Source of the DNA: Sphingobium scionense | GTDB lineage: Bacteria; Pseudomonadota; Alphaproteobacteria; Sphingomonadales; Sphingomonadaceae | Direction: 5' to 3' | Assembly (NCBI RefSeq): GCF_014197035.1 | Contig: NZ_JACIEU010000004.1 | Span: forward strand, 235,067-299,066 | DNA length: 64,000 bases | Program-made: the position numbers and the translations under genes | The notes under the pieces: model-generated | What the model was told of the DNA's origin: nothing | Seen by the model: the letters and a program-made list of their open reading frames with translations, nothing else | Databases searched by the model: none | Shown: piece by piece, positions 56,023 through 64,000 of the stretch | Layout of the letters: each line of letters begins with the position of its first letter | Numbering within the stretch: the first letter of the stretch is position 1

Positions 56023-57219
56023 ATGACCCAGGTTTCAGTTCTCGACGCCCGCCGCGACACCAGCGGCGGCTACAAAGTGGATGTCGGCCGCGGCGAGCGA
56101 ATCGGCCGCGTCTCGTCGGAATGGTTTTCCCGGCCCGCAGACGAGCGCTACCTGTCGCTGTCCGAGTTGGCGCGCTCGGTCCGCGATCGTGCCGATCGCA
56201 GCCGGACTCGGGTGGTGGAAAGCGCCCTGATCCATGTTGAGGCGAACCGCAGCGACCCGGAACGGCTGGCCTTGATCCTGCCGGGCACGGAAACGCCCAT
56301 CGCCCCGACCCATTGGAGCTTCGGCCAGCTCGCGAGCCTGGTCGGCGCGCCGGCAGCCTATCTGCGCCAGCTTCCCGCGCCGCTCGCCGCGATCAACCTG
56401 CAATATGGCCTGACCTCCAATCGGGCGGAGCAGATCAAGACGCTGGAAACCGATAATGGCCGTGTCGAACTGCGCGCCGTCACCGGCCCGGACTACGGCC
56501 GCATCTACGATCACGAACTGGTGGAAGCCGTGCAGCGCATTGCCGGCAACGGCACGGGCGACACCCGCTGGAAGGTGCCGGGCGTGCTCGACTGGTCGAC
56601 CGGCATCTACAATCCGCGGGTCGATATCAACAAGGACACGACGACGCTCTATGCGTCCGATCGCGACGTCTTCTTGTTCCTGGTCGATGACCTGAACCCC
56701 ATTGAGGCCGGCCGACTGCCGGACGGATCGCCGGATCTCTATTTCCGCGGCTTCTACTGCTGGAACTCCGAGGTCGGCGCCAAGACGCTTGGCATGGCGA
56801 GCTTCTATCTGCGCGCGGTTTGCCAGAATCGAAATCTCTGGGGCGTGGAGGATTTCGAGGAAATCACCATCCGCCATTCCAAATATGCCGCCAACCGCTT
56901 CGCTCATGAGGCAGCGCCCGCGCTGGCGAACTTCGCCAATTCCTCGCCGCTGCCTTTCGTCAACGGCATCAAGGCGGCCCGCGAGCGGATCGTGGCGCGC
57001 AGTGACGAGGATCGCACCGACTTCCTGCGCCGCCGCGGTTTCTCGAAGGCCGAGACCGGCAAGATCATCGACACGGTGCTGTCCGAGGAAGGTCGTCCGC
57101 CCGAGAGCATCTTCGATTTCGTGCAGGGCATCACCGCCGTCGCGCGCGACAAGCCCCATCAGGACGCCCGCCTCGACATGGAGGCCAAGGCGAAGAAGCT
57201 GCTCGATCGAGCCGCCTGA
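56023..57219 (+). CDS. DUF932 family (phage/plasmid-like) protein
   Basis: 398 residues from ATG 56023, chosen because the leader's GGAGA then sits nine bases upstream, matching the parB copy; an ATG at 56008 is inside the leader. The middle region has GYKVDVGRGERIGRVSSEW, the DUF932 core ITGPDYGRIYDHELVEAVQRI-type sequence, YFRGFYCWNSEVGAKTLGMA and VCQNRNLWGVEDFEE. DUF932 proteins are common on plasmids, phages and ICEs; no biochemical role is established. It has its own leader and terminator, so it is a separate unit. Confidence 0.88.
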   Translation: MTQVSVLDARRDTSGGYKVDVGRGERIGRVSSEWFSRPADERYLSLSELARSVRDRADRSRTRVVESALIHVEANRSDPERLALILPGTETPIAPTHWSFGQLASLVGAPAAYLRQLPAPLAAINLQYGLTSNRAEQIKTLETDNGRVELRAVTGPDYGRIYDHELVEAVQRIAGNGTGDTRWKVPGVLDWSTGIYNPRVDINKDTTTLYASDRDVFLFLVDDLNPIEAGRLPDGSPDLYFRGFYCWNSEVGAKTLGMASFYLRAVCQNRNLWGVEDFEEITIRHSKYAANRFAHEAAPALANFANSSPLPFVNGIKAARERIVARSDEDRTDFLRRRGFSKAETGKIIDTVLSEEGRPPESIFDFVQGITAVARDKPHQDARLDMEAKAKKLLDRAA

Positions 57220-57224
57220 CATCC

Positions 57225-57264
57225 GCAAAGCCGGAGATGCGGTTTTCCGTGTCTCCGGCTTTGC
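57225..57264 (+). terminator. long perfect hairpin after the DUF932 gene
   Basis: GCAAAGCCGGAGA (57225-57237) and TCTCCGGCTTTGC (57252-57264) form a perfect 13-bp stem around 14 bases. The position directly after the stop suggests a terminator or mRNA-end stabiliser; the T-run is short. Confidence 0.7.
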
Positions 57265-57300
57265 GCTTCCACGTGTCCCCAATTCCGTTCAGTGGCGCTG

Positions 57301-57391
57301 CCCCCTTTAGAGGAAGAGGGCGGCGCTTCGCTCCGTGACGGGTTTAGGGCTGAGAGAGAGTCTCTCGGCGCCCGTCGCGGAGACTACCCCG
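57301..57391 (+). ncRNA. structured 5' leader RNA, copy B (upstream of parB)
   Basis: Parallel to copy A: CCCCCTTTAGAGGAAGAGGG; hairpin CGGCGC-TTC-GCTCCG (57321-57335); outer stem GACGGG (57337-57342) with CCCGTC (57371-57376); inner stem GAGAGA (57352-57357) with TCTCTC (57361-57366); then CGGAGA and the parB ATG. Inner-stem pairs 2 to 5 all differ from copy A, yet each remains paired. The flanking AGGGCT and GGCGCCCGTC are identical. Strong sign of selection on structure. Confidence 0.78.
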
Positions 57392-59509
57392 ATGGCTACT
57401 GCCGTTCAGAAGATCACCCTGTCGTCCTCGCGCGACATCCCCTTCAACAAGCTGGTTCTGTCCCAGTCCAACGTCCGGCGTGTGAAAGCCGGCGTCTCGA
57501 TCGAGGACCTCGCCGCCTCGATCGCCCGTCGCGGCCTGATTCAGAGCCTCAGCGTTCAGCCCGTCGTTGATGCCGATGGCGTCGAGACCGGTATGTTCGA
57601 GGTCCCGGCTGGCGGCCGACGCTTCCGCGCCCTCGAACTGCTCGTGAAGCAGAAGCGCCTCGCCAAGATCGCGCCGGTGCCCTGCATCGTGCGCGACCGC
57701 GACAGCGAGATTCTCGCAGAGGAAGTCTCGCTCGCGGAGAATATCGAGCGCGCTCCGCTTCACCCGCTCGATCAATATCGCGCCTTCCAGGACATGCGCG
57801 CCAAGCACATGACCGAGGAGGAGATCGCCGCGGCGTTCTTCGTGCCGGTCAACGTGGTGAAGCAGCGCCTGCGCCTTGCGTCGGTCTCAGAGGCGCTTCT
57901 CGATGTCTATGCCGAGGACGGCATGACGCTGGAGCAGCTCATGGCGTTCACGGTCTCCGACGATCACGCGCGCCAGCAGCAGGTATGGGATGCGATCAAG
58001 GACGCCTGGTCAAAGGAGCCCTATCAGATCCGGCGCATGCTGACTGAAACGACGGTGCGCGCCTCCGACAAGCGCGCCATCTTCGTCGGCATCGAGGCCT
58101 ATGAGGCGGCAGGCGGCATCGTCATGCGTGACCTGTTCCAGTCCGACGATGGCGGATGGCTGCAGGACCCGGCGCTTCTCGACCGCCTTGTTGGCGAGAA
58201 GCTGAAGGTTGAAGCCGAGACCATCGCTGCGGAAGGCTGGAAGTGGATCGAGGTGGCGGTCAGTTTCCCCTATGACGCGGCACGCGGCCTGCAGGAGATC
58301 GCCGGCACGCCCCTTGATCTGACGGCGGCGGAGCAGGCCACTATCGACGCGCTGAACGCCGAGATGGCCAGGCTTGAAGCCGAATATCAGGACGCCGACG
58401 AGCTGCCGGACGAGGTCGATCAGCGTCTCGGTGAAATCGAGACCGCGCTCGCGAGCTTCGAGGATCGCCCGGTCCACTACGAGCCGGCCGATATCGCAAT
58501 CGCCGGCGTGTTCGTCAGCATCGACACCAATGGCTCGCTCACGGTCGATCGCGGCTTTGTCCGGCCCGAGGATGTTCCTGTCATCCCGGTCGACGGCGAC
58601 GCCGGGTCGGAGGCCGATGGCGTATCGCGCCAGCCCGAAGGCCAGACGGTGCAGCGCGCCGTCATCACCATCGGGGGCCAGCCCGCCGAACCAGAAGATA
58701 ATGACGAGGACGGCACCATCAAGCCGCTGCCCGAGCGCCTGGTCGTCGAGCTGACCGCCTACCGCACACTCGCGCTGCGTGATGCCGTCGCCAACAACCC
58801 GCACATCGCCATGACGGCGCTGCTGCACAAGCTCGTCTCGGACCGGTTCATGACCCGCATGTATGCCGGAGCCATGGAGGCGGGGGTGAAGCACACCTAC
58901 TTCCCCGTCCAGGACGATGCGCTGCAGGACAGCCCCTCCGCGCGGGCAGTGCACGAGCGTCACGACGCCTGGGCCGCCGACATCCCGAAGGACGACGACG
59001 CGCTTTGGGATTGGCTTGCCGGTCTCGACGATGCGAGCCGCATGGCGCTGCTGGCACACTGCGTCAGCTATGGCGTCAATGCGCTCTACGAGCGGCCCAA
59101 TCCGCACAGCTCCAGCGGCGTGTCGCAGCATACGCTCGAAATGCGGCTGACCCAGGCCGACCGTCTGGCGCGGGCTACCGGGCTCGACCTCGTGGAGGCT
59201 GGTTGGCGTCCGACGTTCGGCAACTACCTCAATCGCGTCACGAAGCCGCGCATCCTCGAAGCGGTCCGCGAGGCGAAGGGCGAACAGGCCGCCCAACTCA
59301 TCGACCATCTGAAGAAGGGCGACATGGCCAAGGAAGCCGAACGGCTCCTGGCCGACAGCGGCTGGCTGCCCGAACCGCTGCGCCTTGCCGATCAGCGTGA
59401 CGTCGACGACGCCGGTGACACCGAAGCGTTGCCGGACTTCCTCGCCAGTGACGATGACGAGGTGACCGAGGCCGATGCAGACGCCTCTGACCTGATCGCC
59501 GCCGAATAG
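57392..59509 (+). CDS. large ParB-like nuclease/partition domain protein
   Basis: 705 residues from ATG 57392. The N-terminal ParB/Srx-type domain has NKLVLSQSNVRRVKAGVSIEDLAASI, the phosphate-binding loop region PAGGRRFRAL (GGRR in place of GERR), and LAENIERAPLHPLDQYRAF, followed by a helix-turn-helix (TEEEIAAAFFVPVNVVKQRL). The long C-terminal region (about 500 residues, with an acidic end) is typical of ICE/plasmid ParB variants. These often act as regulators or nucleases rather than in chromosome segregation. No ParA partner is seen nearby. Confidence 0.88.
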   Translation: MATAVQKITLSSSRDIPFNKLVLSQSNVRRVKAGVSIEDLAASIARRGLIQSLSVQPVVDADGVETGMFEVPAGGRRFRALELLVKQKRLAKIAPVPCIVRDRDSEILAEEVSLAENIERAPLHPLDQYRAFQDMRAKHMTEEEIAAAFFVPVNVVKQRLRLASVSEALLDVYAEDGMTLEQLMAFTVSDDHARQQQVWDAIKDAWSKEPYQIRRMLTETTVRASDKRAIFVGIEAYEAAGGIVMRDLFQSDDGGWLQDPALLDRLVGEKLKVEAETIAAEGWKWIEVAVSFPYDAARGLQEIAGTPLDLTAAEQATIDALNAEMARLEAEYQDADELPDEVDQRLGEIETALASFEDRPVHYEPADIAIAGVFVSIDTNGSLTVDRGFVRPEDVPVIPVDGDAGSEADGVSRQPEGQTVQRAVITIGGQPAEPEDNDEDGTIKPLPERLVVELTAYRTLALRDAVANNPHIAMTALLHKLVSDRFMTRMYAGAMEAGVKHTYFPVQDDALQDSPSARAVHERHDAWAADIPKDDDALWDWLAGLDDASRMALLAHCVSYGVNALYERPNPHSSSGVSQHTLEMRLTQADRLARATGLDLVEAGWRPTFGNYLNRVTKPRILEAVREAKGEQAAQLIDHLKKGDMAKEAERLLADSGWLPEPLRLADQRDVDDAGDTEALPDFLASDDDEVTEADADASDLIAAE

Positions 59510-59516
59510 GCCCCTT

Positions 59517-59552
59517 GGCGGGGAGCGACGCCGATCGCTCCCCGCCGCTTTT
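59517..59552 (+). terminator. rho-independent terminator after parB
   Basis: GGCGGGGAGCGA (59517-59528) pairs perfectly with TCGCTCCCCGCC (59535-59546) around CGCCGA, followed by GCTTTTCCC. Confidence 0.82.
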
Positions 59553-59568
59553 CCCAAGGAGCCTTCAG

Positions 59569-59790
59569 ATGGATACCTCCATCATCGACGTGCCGCGCCG
59601 CGTCGTCTTCCAGTATCTCGTTCCCGTTCACGTCGAGGTCGAAGATGGCCTCGTCTGCCGCGTGACGGTAATCGACGAAACACCCGTGCGTAACCCCACC
59701 ATCGTCGAGGGCGACAGCGCCTATCTCGACGAGGCCGTCGGCGCATCCGACGACGGGCAGCCATGGCCGTCCTGGCAGTTCGGCTACTGA
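59569..59790 (+). CDS. small accessory protein, 73 aa
   Basis: Starts MDTSIIDVPRRVVFQYLVPVH with AAGGAG about eight bases upstream. Short soluble beta-type protein (HVEVEDGLVCRVTVIDETPV) with an acidic C-terminal half. Conserved-looking in sequence style and located between parB and other accessory genes of the island, but unassigned. Flanked by terminators on both sides. Confidence 0.65.
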   Translation: MDTSIIDVPRRVVFQYLVPVHVEVEDGLVCRVTVIDETPVRNPTIVEGDSAYLDEAVGASDDGQPWPSWQFGY

Positions 59791-59816
59791 CCCCACCACA
59801 TCCTTTAATCCACCTC

Positions 59817-59844
59817 GAGCCCGGCCACGCGCCGGGCTCTTTTC
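59817..59844 (+). terminator. rho-independent terminator
   Basis: GAGCCCGGC (59817-59825) pairs with GCCGGGCTC (59831-59839) around CACGC, followed by TTTTCGTTT. Separates the 73-residue gene from the next gene. Confidence 0.88.
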
Positions 59845-59860
59845 GTTTCAGGAGACCGCC

Positions 59861-60283
59861 ATGGCGGAGTGTTTCACACGCTTCTCATGCCTGCTGGATG
59901 TAGGCACGGTCGAGAACGCAGCGCGCGCCCTCGACATCTACAACGACCTGATGGCGCAGAACGCCGCCGAAGACCCTCCGGCCGAACCGTTCCTGCTTTC
60001 GATCGAACCGGAACATGGTCCCACGCGCCTCTGGATGCGCGATCCGGGCACCGCCGACCCCCAGCTCCTCATCACCTTCGTGACGCGATGCGCCGAGGCG
60101 TTTGGCCTCGCCGGACGTTGGGGTTTCCAATGGGCCGGCATCGCGTCCGAGCCGCGCATCGACGGCTTTTCCGGAGGCGCCCATGTCCTCGACCTGACGA
60201 CCGGGCAGACCATCGAATGGATGAGCAGCGGCCGCTGGCTTGCCGACCGTCTCGCTGCGCAGGGGAATCGCATATGGATTTGA
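59861..60283 (+). CDS. hypothetical accessory protein, 140 aa
   Basis: MAECFTRFSCLLDVGTVENAA starts a soluble protein preceded by GGAG (CAGGAGACCGCC). It contains LLSIEPEHGPTRLWMRDPGT and GLAGRWGFQWAGIASEPRID, a pattern common in ICE-borne hypotheticals. Its last codons (AQGNRIWI) run into an inverted-repeat segment, so the native C-terminus may have been altered by an insertion. Function unknown. Confidence 0.65.
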   Translation: MAECFTRFSCLLDVGTVENAARALDIYNDLMAQNAAEDPPAEPFLLSIEPEHGPTRLWMRDPGTADPQLLITFVTRCAEAFGLAGRWGFQWAGIASEPRIDGFSGGAHVLDLTTGQTIEWMSSGRWLADRLAAQGNRIWI

Positions 60284-60403
60284 GACGGCAAGATCGATTC
60301 CGCGATCGGCCAAATCGGAGTCGAAAACGCCCAGATCGACTTGGGCAAGACTCGTCCCAAGGCACGTCCTGCCCCACCCAATACTCATATGCGATTGCCC
60401 TGC
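60259..60403. repeat. 145-bp element bounded by 18-bp inverted repeats
   Basis: GCAGGGGAATCGCATATG (60259-60276) and CATATGCGATTGCCCTGC (60386-60403) are inverted copies with one mismatch. The 109 bases between them contain no gene and include a further AGATCGAT / GATCGGCC / AGATCGAC pattern. The size and ends suggest a MITE or palindromic insertion at the 3' end of the upstream gene. No transposase or target duplication was confirmed. Confidence 0.55.
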
Positions 60404-60423
60404 CTCGCTGCGGGAGGCGCGTC

Positions 60424-60648
60424 ATGAGCATCCCAGATCATGCGCGCGCCAATTTCCAGACGCTGCTCCGCGCGGCGGCCGATGGCACTCTGGCGCTTAT
60501 GGAATGCGCGGACGTCGCCACCGGAGAGGCCCGCTACGTCATCTGCGCTGTCGGCCGCGACGATGGCGATTATGTTTTCACCCCGTTCGGTCATCTGGCT
60601 GAACGCAATCCATTCGAAGCCTATCGCCTGGCGGGATCCTCGACGTAA
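60424..60648 (+). CDS. small accessory protein, DUF6117-like, 74 aa
   Basis: MSIPDHARANFQTLLRAAADG continues with MECADVATGEARYVICAVGRD and DYVFTPFGHLAERNPFEAY. This strongly resembles short proteins of unknown function found on sphingomonad plasmids and ICEs (DUF6117 as I recall it). GGGAGGCGC precedes the ATG. Its 3' end overlaps the opposing gene at 60621 by 28 bases. Confidence 0.75.
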   Translation: MSIPDHARANFQTLLRAAADGTLALMECADVATGEARYVICAVGRDDGDYVFTPFGHLAERNPFEAYRLAGSST

Positions 60649-61046
60649 GGCCGCACCAGCTCGAAAACCTGCGAGATGACTGACCGGGCGCGGAGTGGAA
60701 AGGTCGGGTCTCCAACGGGAGCGATGAAGCGATCGAAGGCATGTTTTGGGTAGTAAGAGTTCAACACCCCGATCACATAGCCCAACTCGTTCGGCGTGCC
60801 CGTCAGTCCCGCTTCCTGCGCACGCACCAAGCCCGTCGCGAGATCATGACGGATTTCCCGACGGCACCGATCGTCGCTCCAGCCCTGGGTCAGCAAGAAC
60901 GCCTTTAGCACAAGCTCGCACGCGATCGCGATCGCATAGCAGCTCTCACCTCCGTCCCTGCTGTCGGCCGCCGATGCGTGAGGCAGAAACCCTTCGCCAT
61001 TAGCGAAGAACACACTTGCCAGTTCATTCTTGGCCTTCTCGCTCAT
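60621..61046 (-). CDS. HEPN-like hypothetical protein, 141 aa
   Basis: MSEKAKNELASVFFANGEGFL leads to a helical segment CYAIAIACELVLKAFLLTQGW and RREIRHDLATGLVRAQEAGL. The ELxxKAxL pattern with a downstream RHDL is typical of HEPN-type helical bundles, some of which bind nucleotides or act as toxins. No clear Rx4-6H site is present, so RNase activity is doubtful. It follows the 119-residue gene after two bases, forming a pair. Confidence 0.65.
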   Translation of the reverse strand: MSEKAKNELASVFFANGEGFLPHASAADSRDGGESCYAIAIACELVLKAFLLTQGWSDDRCRREIRHDLATGLVRAQEAGLTGTPNELGYVIGVLNSYYPKHAFDRFIAPVGDPTFPLRARSVISQVFELVRPYVEDPARR

Positions 61047-61048
61047 CT

Positions 61049-61408
61049 TTACCAGACCGCCACCTCCCACTGGCCGTTGAGCCGCGCGAAGCCGATCGGC
61101 CGGTTCTGCGGTGTGGCGTTGGCCCGGGTCGTGTCCATCGTGAGCTGCGTCATGCACGTCACGCCCGGACCGACGCCACCCGGAGAGCAATCACCGAGCT
61201 TCAGGGTCGCATTGGCGAGCGAGGTTCCCGTGAAGAGGCGATGGCGCCGCACGGCGGCGTTCGCTTCTTCCTCCGTTGGCTGCGCGACGCCGGCGACTGC
61301 GGCGGCCGACGATCCGCCCGGCGAAATCATGGGGCGCGCCACGAATCCCGCGCCGAACCCCACAACCAAGCATCCGGCCGCCACCATGCCGATCGCGCTT
61401 CCCTTCAT
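61049..61408 (-). CDS. membrane-anchored or secreted hypothetical protein, 119 aa
   Basis: MKGSAIGMVAAGCLVVGFGAG is a signal-anchor or lipoprotein-type start. The mature region has QPTEEEANAAVRRHRLFTGT and two Cys residues (DCSPGG, VTCMTQ) that may form a disulfide, ending GFARLNGQWEVAVW. It is transcribed with the HEPN-like gene. No function recognised. Confidence 0.6.
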   Translation of the reverse strand: MKGSAIGMVAAGCLVVGFGAGFVARPMISPGGSSAAAVAGVAQPTEEEANAAVRRHRLFTGTSLANATLKLGDCSPGGVGPGVTCMTQLTMDTTRANATPQNRPIGFARLNGQWEVAVW

Positions 61409-61560
61409 ACCCGTCTCTCCCCTGACCTCGCTCGGTGAAGCGCGCGCGTCCTCGATCGTCGAGGCCGCCGCCCGCCATGTGTTGGATGACCGAGTGTAGC
61501 GCCGCGCGGCCGACCTCGGAAGACGAAGCGGTCAAAAGGTCATCGCGCGCGCCAGAGTGA

Positions 61561-61647
61561 GAGGTTGGCCGGGACGGGTTCGAGCCGGTGCGGTCGAGAG
61601 AGAGCGCCTGCCGGCTCCTCCGTTTCCGCTCTCCTGAGGTGCCCTTC
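61561..61647 (+). ncRNA. diverged structured leader upstream of the methylase-helicase (copy C)
   Basis: Contains GACGGGTT (61573-61580), as in copies A and B, followed by a perfect 7-bp stem GAGCCGG (61582-61588) with CCGGCTC (61611-61617). GAGAGAGAG lies in its loop. The leader ends at the ATG at 61648. Overall sequence differs from A and B, so it may be a distant member or chance resemblance. Confidence 0.4.
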
Positions 61648-63951
61648 ATGACTATCGCTTCCGCATCCGCGGCCATTCCCGCCGCGTCGTCTCCGCTTGC
61701 CGTGAGCCCGGCGCCAGCCGCCATCCTCGCCGCAGCCCAACACCTTCTCCCGCATCTTGAACGCGGCCAGCCCGTCGATGCCGTAACCTTGCGCGGCGCG
61801 ATGGAGGCAGCCTTCGGCGCTTCCGACACGTCCGGCGCCTGGGACTGGAAGACGGCTTACGAGGCCTGCGAAGCGGCGACCGTTCTGTTTCTGCGCAAAT
61901 ACGGAAAGGCGGTTTTCCGCAAGTCCGGAACTCCGGCTGCTAGCCTGCCCATGCTGGCCAAGATCGCGAGCCTGATGCCGACGCATACGCGGCGCTCTGA
62001 GGAGATGCAGGCCTTTCAACAGTTCTCGACGCCGGTGCCACTCGGTCTCGCTGCACTCGCTGCCGCCGCGATCACGCCCGCCGACTGCGTGCTGGAGCCC
62101 TCGGCCGGAACCGGGCTGCTCGCCGTCCTCGCCGAGATCGCCGGGGCCAGGCTGATGCTCAACGAGCTGGCCGACACGCGTGCAGATCTTCTGTCCTCGC
62201 TCTTTCCGGCCATTCCCGTCACGCGCTTCGACGCAGCTCAGATCGACGATCACCTCGAAGCGACCGCAGTGCCGAGCGTCGTGTTGATGAATCCGCCGTT
62301 CTCGGTGATGGCGAACGTCTCCGGCCGCATGACTGAGGCCGCCTATCGCCACGTCGCCTCGGCGCTGGCGCGTCTGGCGGATGGCGGACGGCTCGTGACG
62401 ATCACGGGCGCTAGCTTCGCACCCGACGCGCCGGCCTGGCGCGACGCGTTTGCCCGGTTGCAGGAGCGCGGACGTGTCGTGTTCACCGCGGCCATCGACG
62501 GCGCAGTCTACGCCAAGCATGGCACGACCATCGAAACCCGCCTGACCGTCATCGACAAGAAGCCTGCCGACGATCGCACGGTATTTCCGCCCTCCGCCGG
62601 CATTGCGCCTGATGTCGCGACGCTGCTCGGCTGGATCGAAGCCCAGGTTCCGGCACGCTCAACCGTCGCGCTGCCGAAGGTCGATTTGGCCGCTTCCGCG
62701 CCGCGCACCGTGCGCGGCTATCTCGCTCGCGCTGCATCATCGCCGGTTGCCCGTTCGATCGCCGAACCCGACGGCGTCGAACTCGCCTATGAGATCGTCG
62801 ACTGGACCCCTCCCGAGGGTGGCCGGCTAACCGATGCCATCTACGAGGAATACGGCCTTCAGGCGATTCGTATTCCCGGCGCTCAGGCGCACCCGACCAA
62901 GCTGGTCCAATCCGCCGCGATGGCCTCGGTCGCGCCGCCGAAGCCGAGCTATCGGCCGATGCTCCCGGCCAGTATCGTCACCAACGGCATCCTGTCCGAC
63001 GCCCAGCTCGAAACCGTCATCTATGCCGGCGACGCCCATGGCGAGTTCCTCGCCGGGGCCTGGACCGTGGACGAGACCTTTGATCTCGTCTCGGCCGCGC
63101 CCGACGATGCGCAGAACGCCGTGCGCTTCCGTCGCGGCTTCATGCTCGGCGACGGCACCGGCGCCGGCAAGGGCCGGCAGGCGGCCGGCATCATCCTCGA
63201 CAACTGGATACATGGACGCCGCAAGGCCGTCTGGATCTCCAAATCCGACAAGCTGCTGGAGGACGCGCAGCGCGACTGGTCGGCCCTCGGGATGGAACGC
63301 CTGCTCGTCACGCCGCTGTCGCGCTTCCCGCAGGGCAAGTCGATCACCTTCGGCCAAGGCGTCCTATTCACCACCTATGCCACGCTACGGTCCGACGATC
63401 GCGGCGAGAAGCTTTCGCGGGTCAAACAGATCGTCGAATGGTTGGGCTCCGATTTCGATGGAGTGATCATTTTCGACGAGAGCCACGCCATGCAGAACGC
63501 CGCCGGCGGCAAGGGCGAACGCGGCGACGTCGCCGCCTCGCAGCAGGGACGTGCGGGCTTGCGGCTCCAGCACGCGCTTCCGAATGCGCGTGTCGTCTAT
63601 GTCTCCGCGACCGGCGCCACTACGGTCCACAATCTCGCTTATGCGCAACGGCTTGGCCTGTGGGGCGGCGAGGATTTCCCCTTCGCCACGCGCGCCGAAT
63701 TCGTCGAAGCGATCGAGGAAGGCGGCGTCGCGGCGATGGAAGTGCTCGCACGCGATCTGCGCTCGCTCGGCCTCTACACCGCCCGGTCGCTCTCCTATGA
63801 CGGCGTCGAATATGAACTGGTCGAGCACCAGCTCACCCCCGAGCAGACGCGCATCTACGACGCCTATGCCGGGGCGTTCGCGATCTTATGCGCAGCTCGC
63901 CATAACACGGTTTATCGCGAGGAAGCGGTAATGCGGAGGAACGCGGCGTAG
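61648..63951 (+). pseudogene. strawberry-notch-type methylase-helicase, C-terminally truncated
   Basis: A large mobile-element protein combining an N-terminal N6-DNA-methylase-like domain and a superfamily 2 helicase. EPSAGTG (residues 150-156) is the S-adenosylmethionine site and NPPF (215-218) the amino-methylation motif. The helicase part shows Walker A GTGAGKGR near residue 505 and a DESH box at residue 610. Normal proteins of this type run well past 1,000 residues. Here, after YDAYAGAF, the sequence switches to LCAARHNTVYREEAVMRRNAA and stops at 767, losing the second helicase domain. The junction is at about 63885. Confidence 0.85.
63886..63905. other. candidate recombination site or insertion end disrupting the helicase
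   Basis: TTATG (63886-63890), ten bases, then CATAA (63901-63905) form an interrupted palindrome at the point where helicase homology ends. The layout is like a tyrosine-recombinase core site or the tip of an insertion element. The remaining 95 bases to the window edge are AT-richer and contain no recognised gene. Confidence 0.5.
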
Positions 63952-64000
63952 TCCTGCAAAGCTGCGGAACATTTCGCCACGTCCTTCACATTATTCTATA

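Noticed and set aside
57335..57391. GTG at 57335 as parB start
   Set aside because: It falls inside the conserved RNA stem and adds unconserved residues; ATG 57392 has the GGAGA ribosome site.

Overview
The window looks like chromosomal DNA of a GC-rich alphaproteobacterium, most likely a sphingomonad. The evidence is a gcrA gene, an F0 ATP synthase operon with separate b and b' subunits, purS/purQ/purC, an otsB-GH15-otsA trehalose cluster, and dense, overlapping, ATGA-coupled operons. The species call is an inference from gene content; no rRNA or tRNA was seen.

Backbone, 1 to about 48.16 kb. A LysR regulator is cut by the left edge. It is followed by the trehalose cluster (1.26-5.3 kb), a Tat-exported class V aminotransferase, purC, a TSUP permease, and a divergent MFS/AraC pair. 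Then come purS-purQ, an exopolysaccharide block (tyrosine autokinase, outer-membrane export lipoprotein, wecC, wecB; 12.8-18.7 kb), an orphan ABC-2 permease, gcrA, a Ste24-like M48 protease, and parE coupled to a serine hydrolase. Next are a tightly overlapped minus-strand run (threonine dehydratase, metZ, apaG, LysR), hemerythrin, leuB, recO, TerC, a CoA transferase with a divergent LysR, a chemoreceptor-like protein, uvrC, a zinc alcohol dehydrogenase, the atpI-B-E-b'-b operon (40.9-43.5 kb), and ydbH-ynbE-ydbL (43.7-47.5 kb).

Mobile island, about 48.16 kb to the right edge. radC loses its C-terminal part at the JAB-domain HNHP motif, and about 200 bp later a tyrosine integrase begins. It is GTGA-coupled to a staphylococcal-nuclease-like gene. 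Cargo at 50.0-55.7 kb is two convergent operons that look like defence or toxin modules. The plus-strand operon is higB-higA-unknown-unknown. The minus-strand operon is PD-(D/E)xK-like nuclease, TIR protein, HEPN-like protein. Beyond them lies ICE/plasmid-type maintenance DNA: a DUF932 protein, a large ParB-like protein, several small accessory genes, and a methylase-helicase (strawberry-notch type) that is cut short near the right edge by foreign sequence.

Two observations stand out. First, the convergent TIR/HEPN/nuclease and higBA-linked cassettes are plausible undescribed anti-phage systems. Second, a structured 5' leader sits in front of the DUF932 and parB genes, with a diverged relative in front of the methylase-helicase. 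Its inner stem differs between the first two copies at four consecutive base pairs, yet every pair is preserved, which is strong internal evidence for a conserved regulatory RNA.
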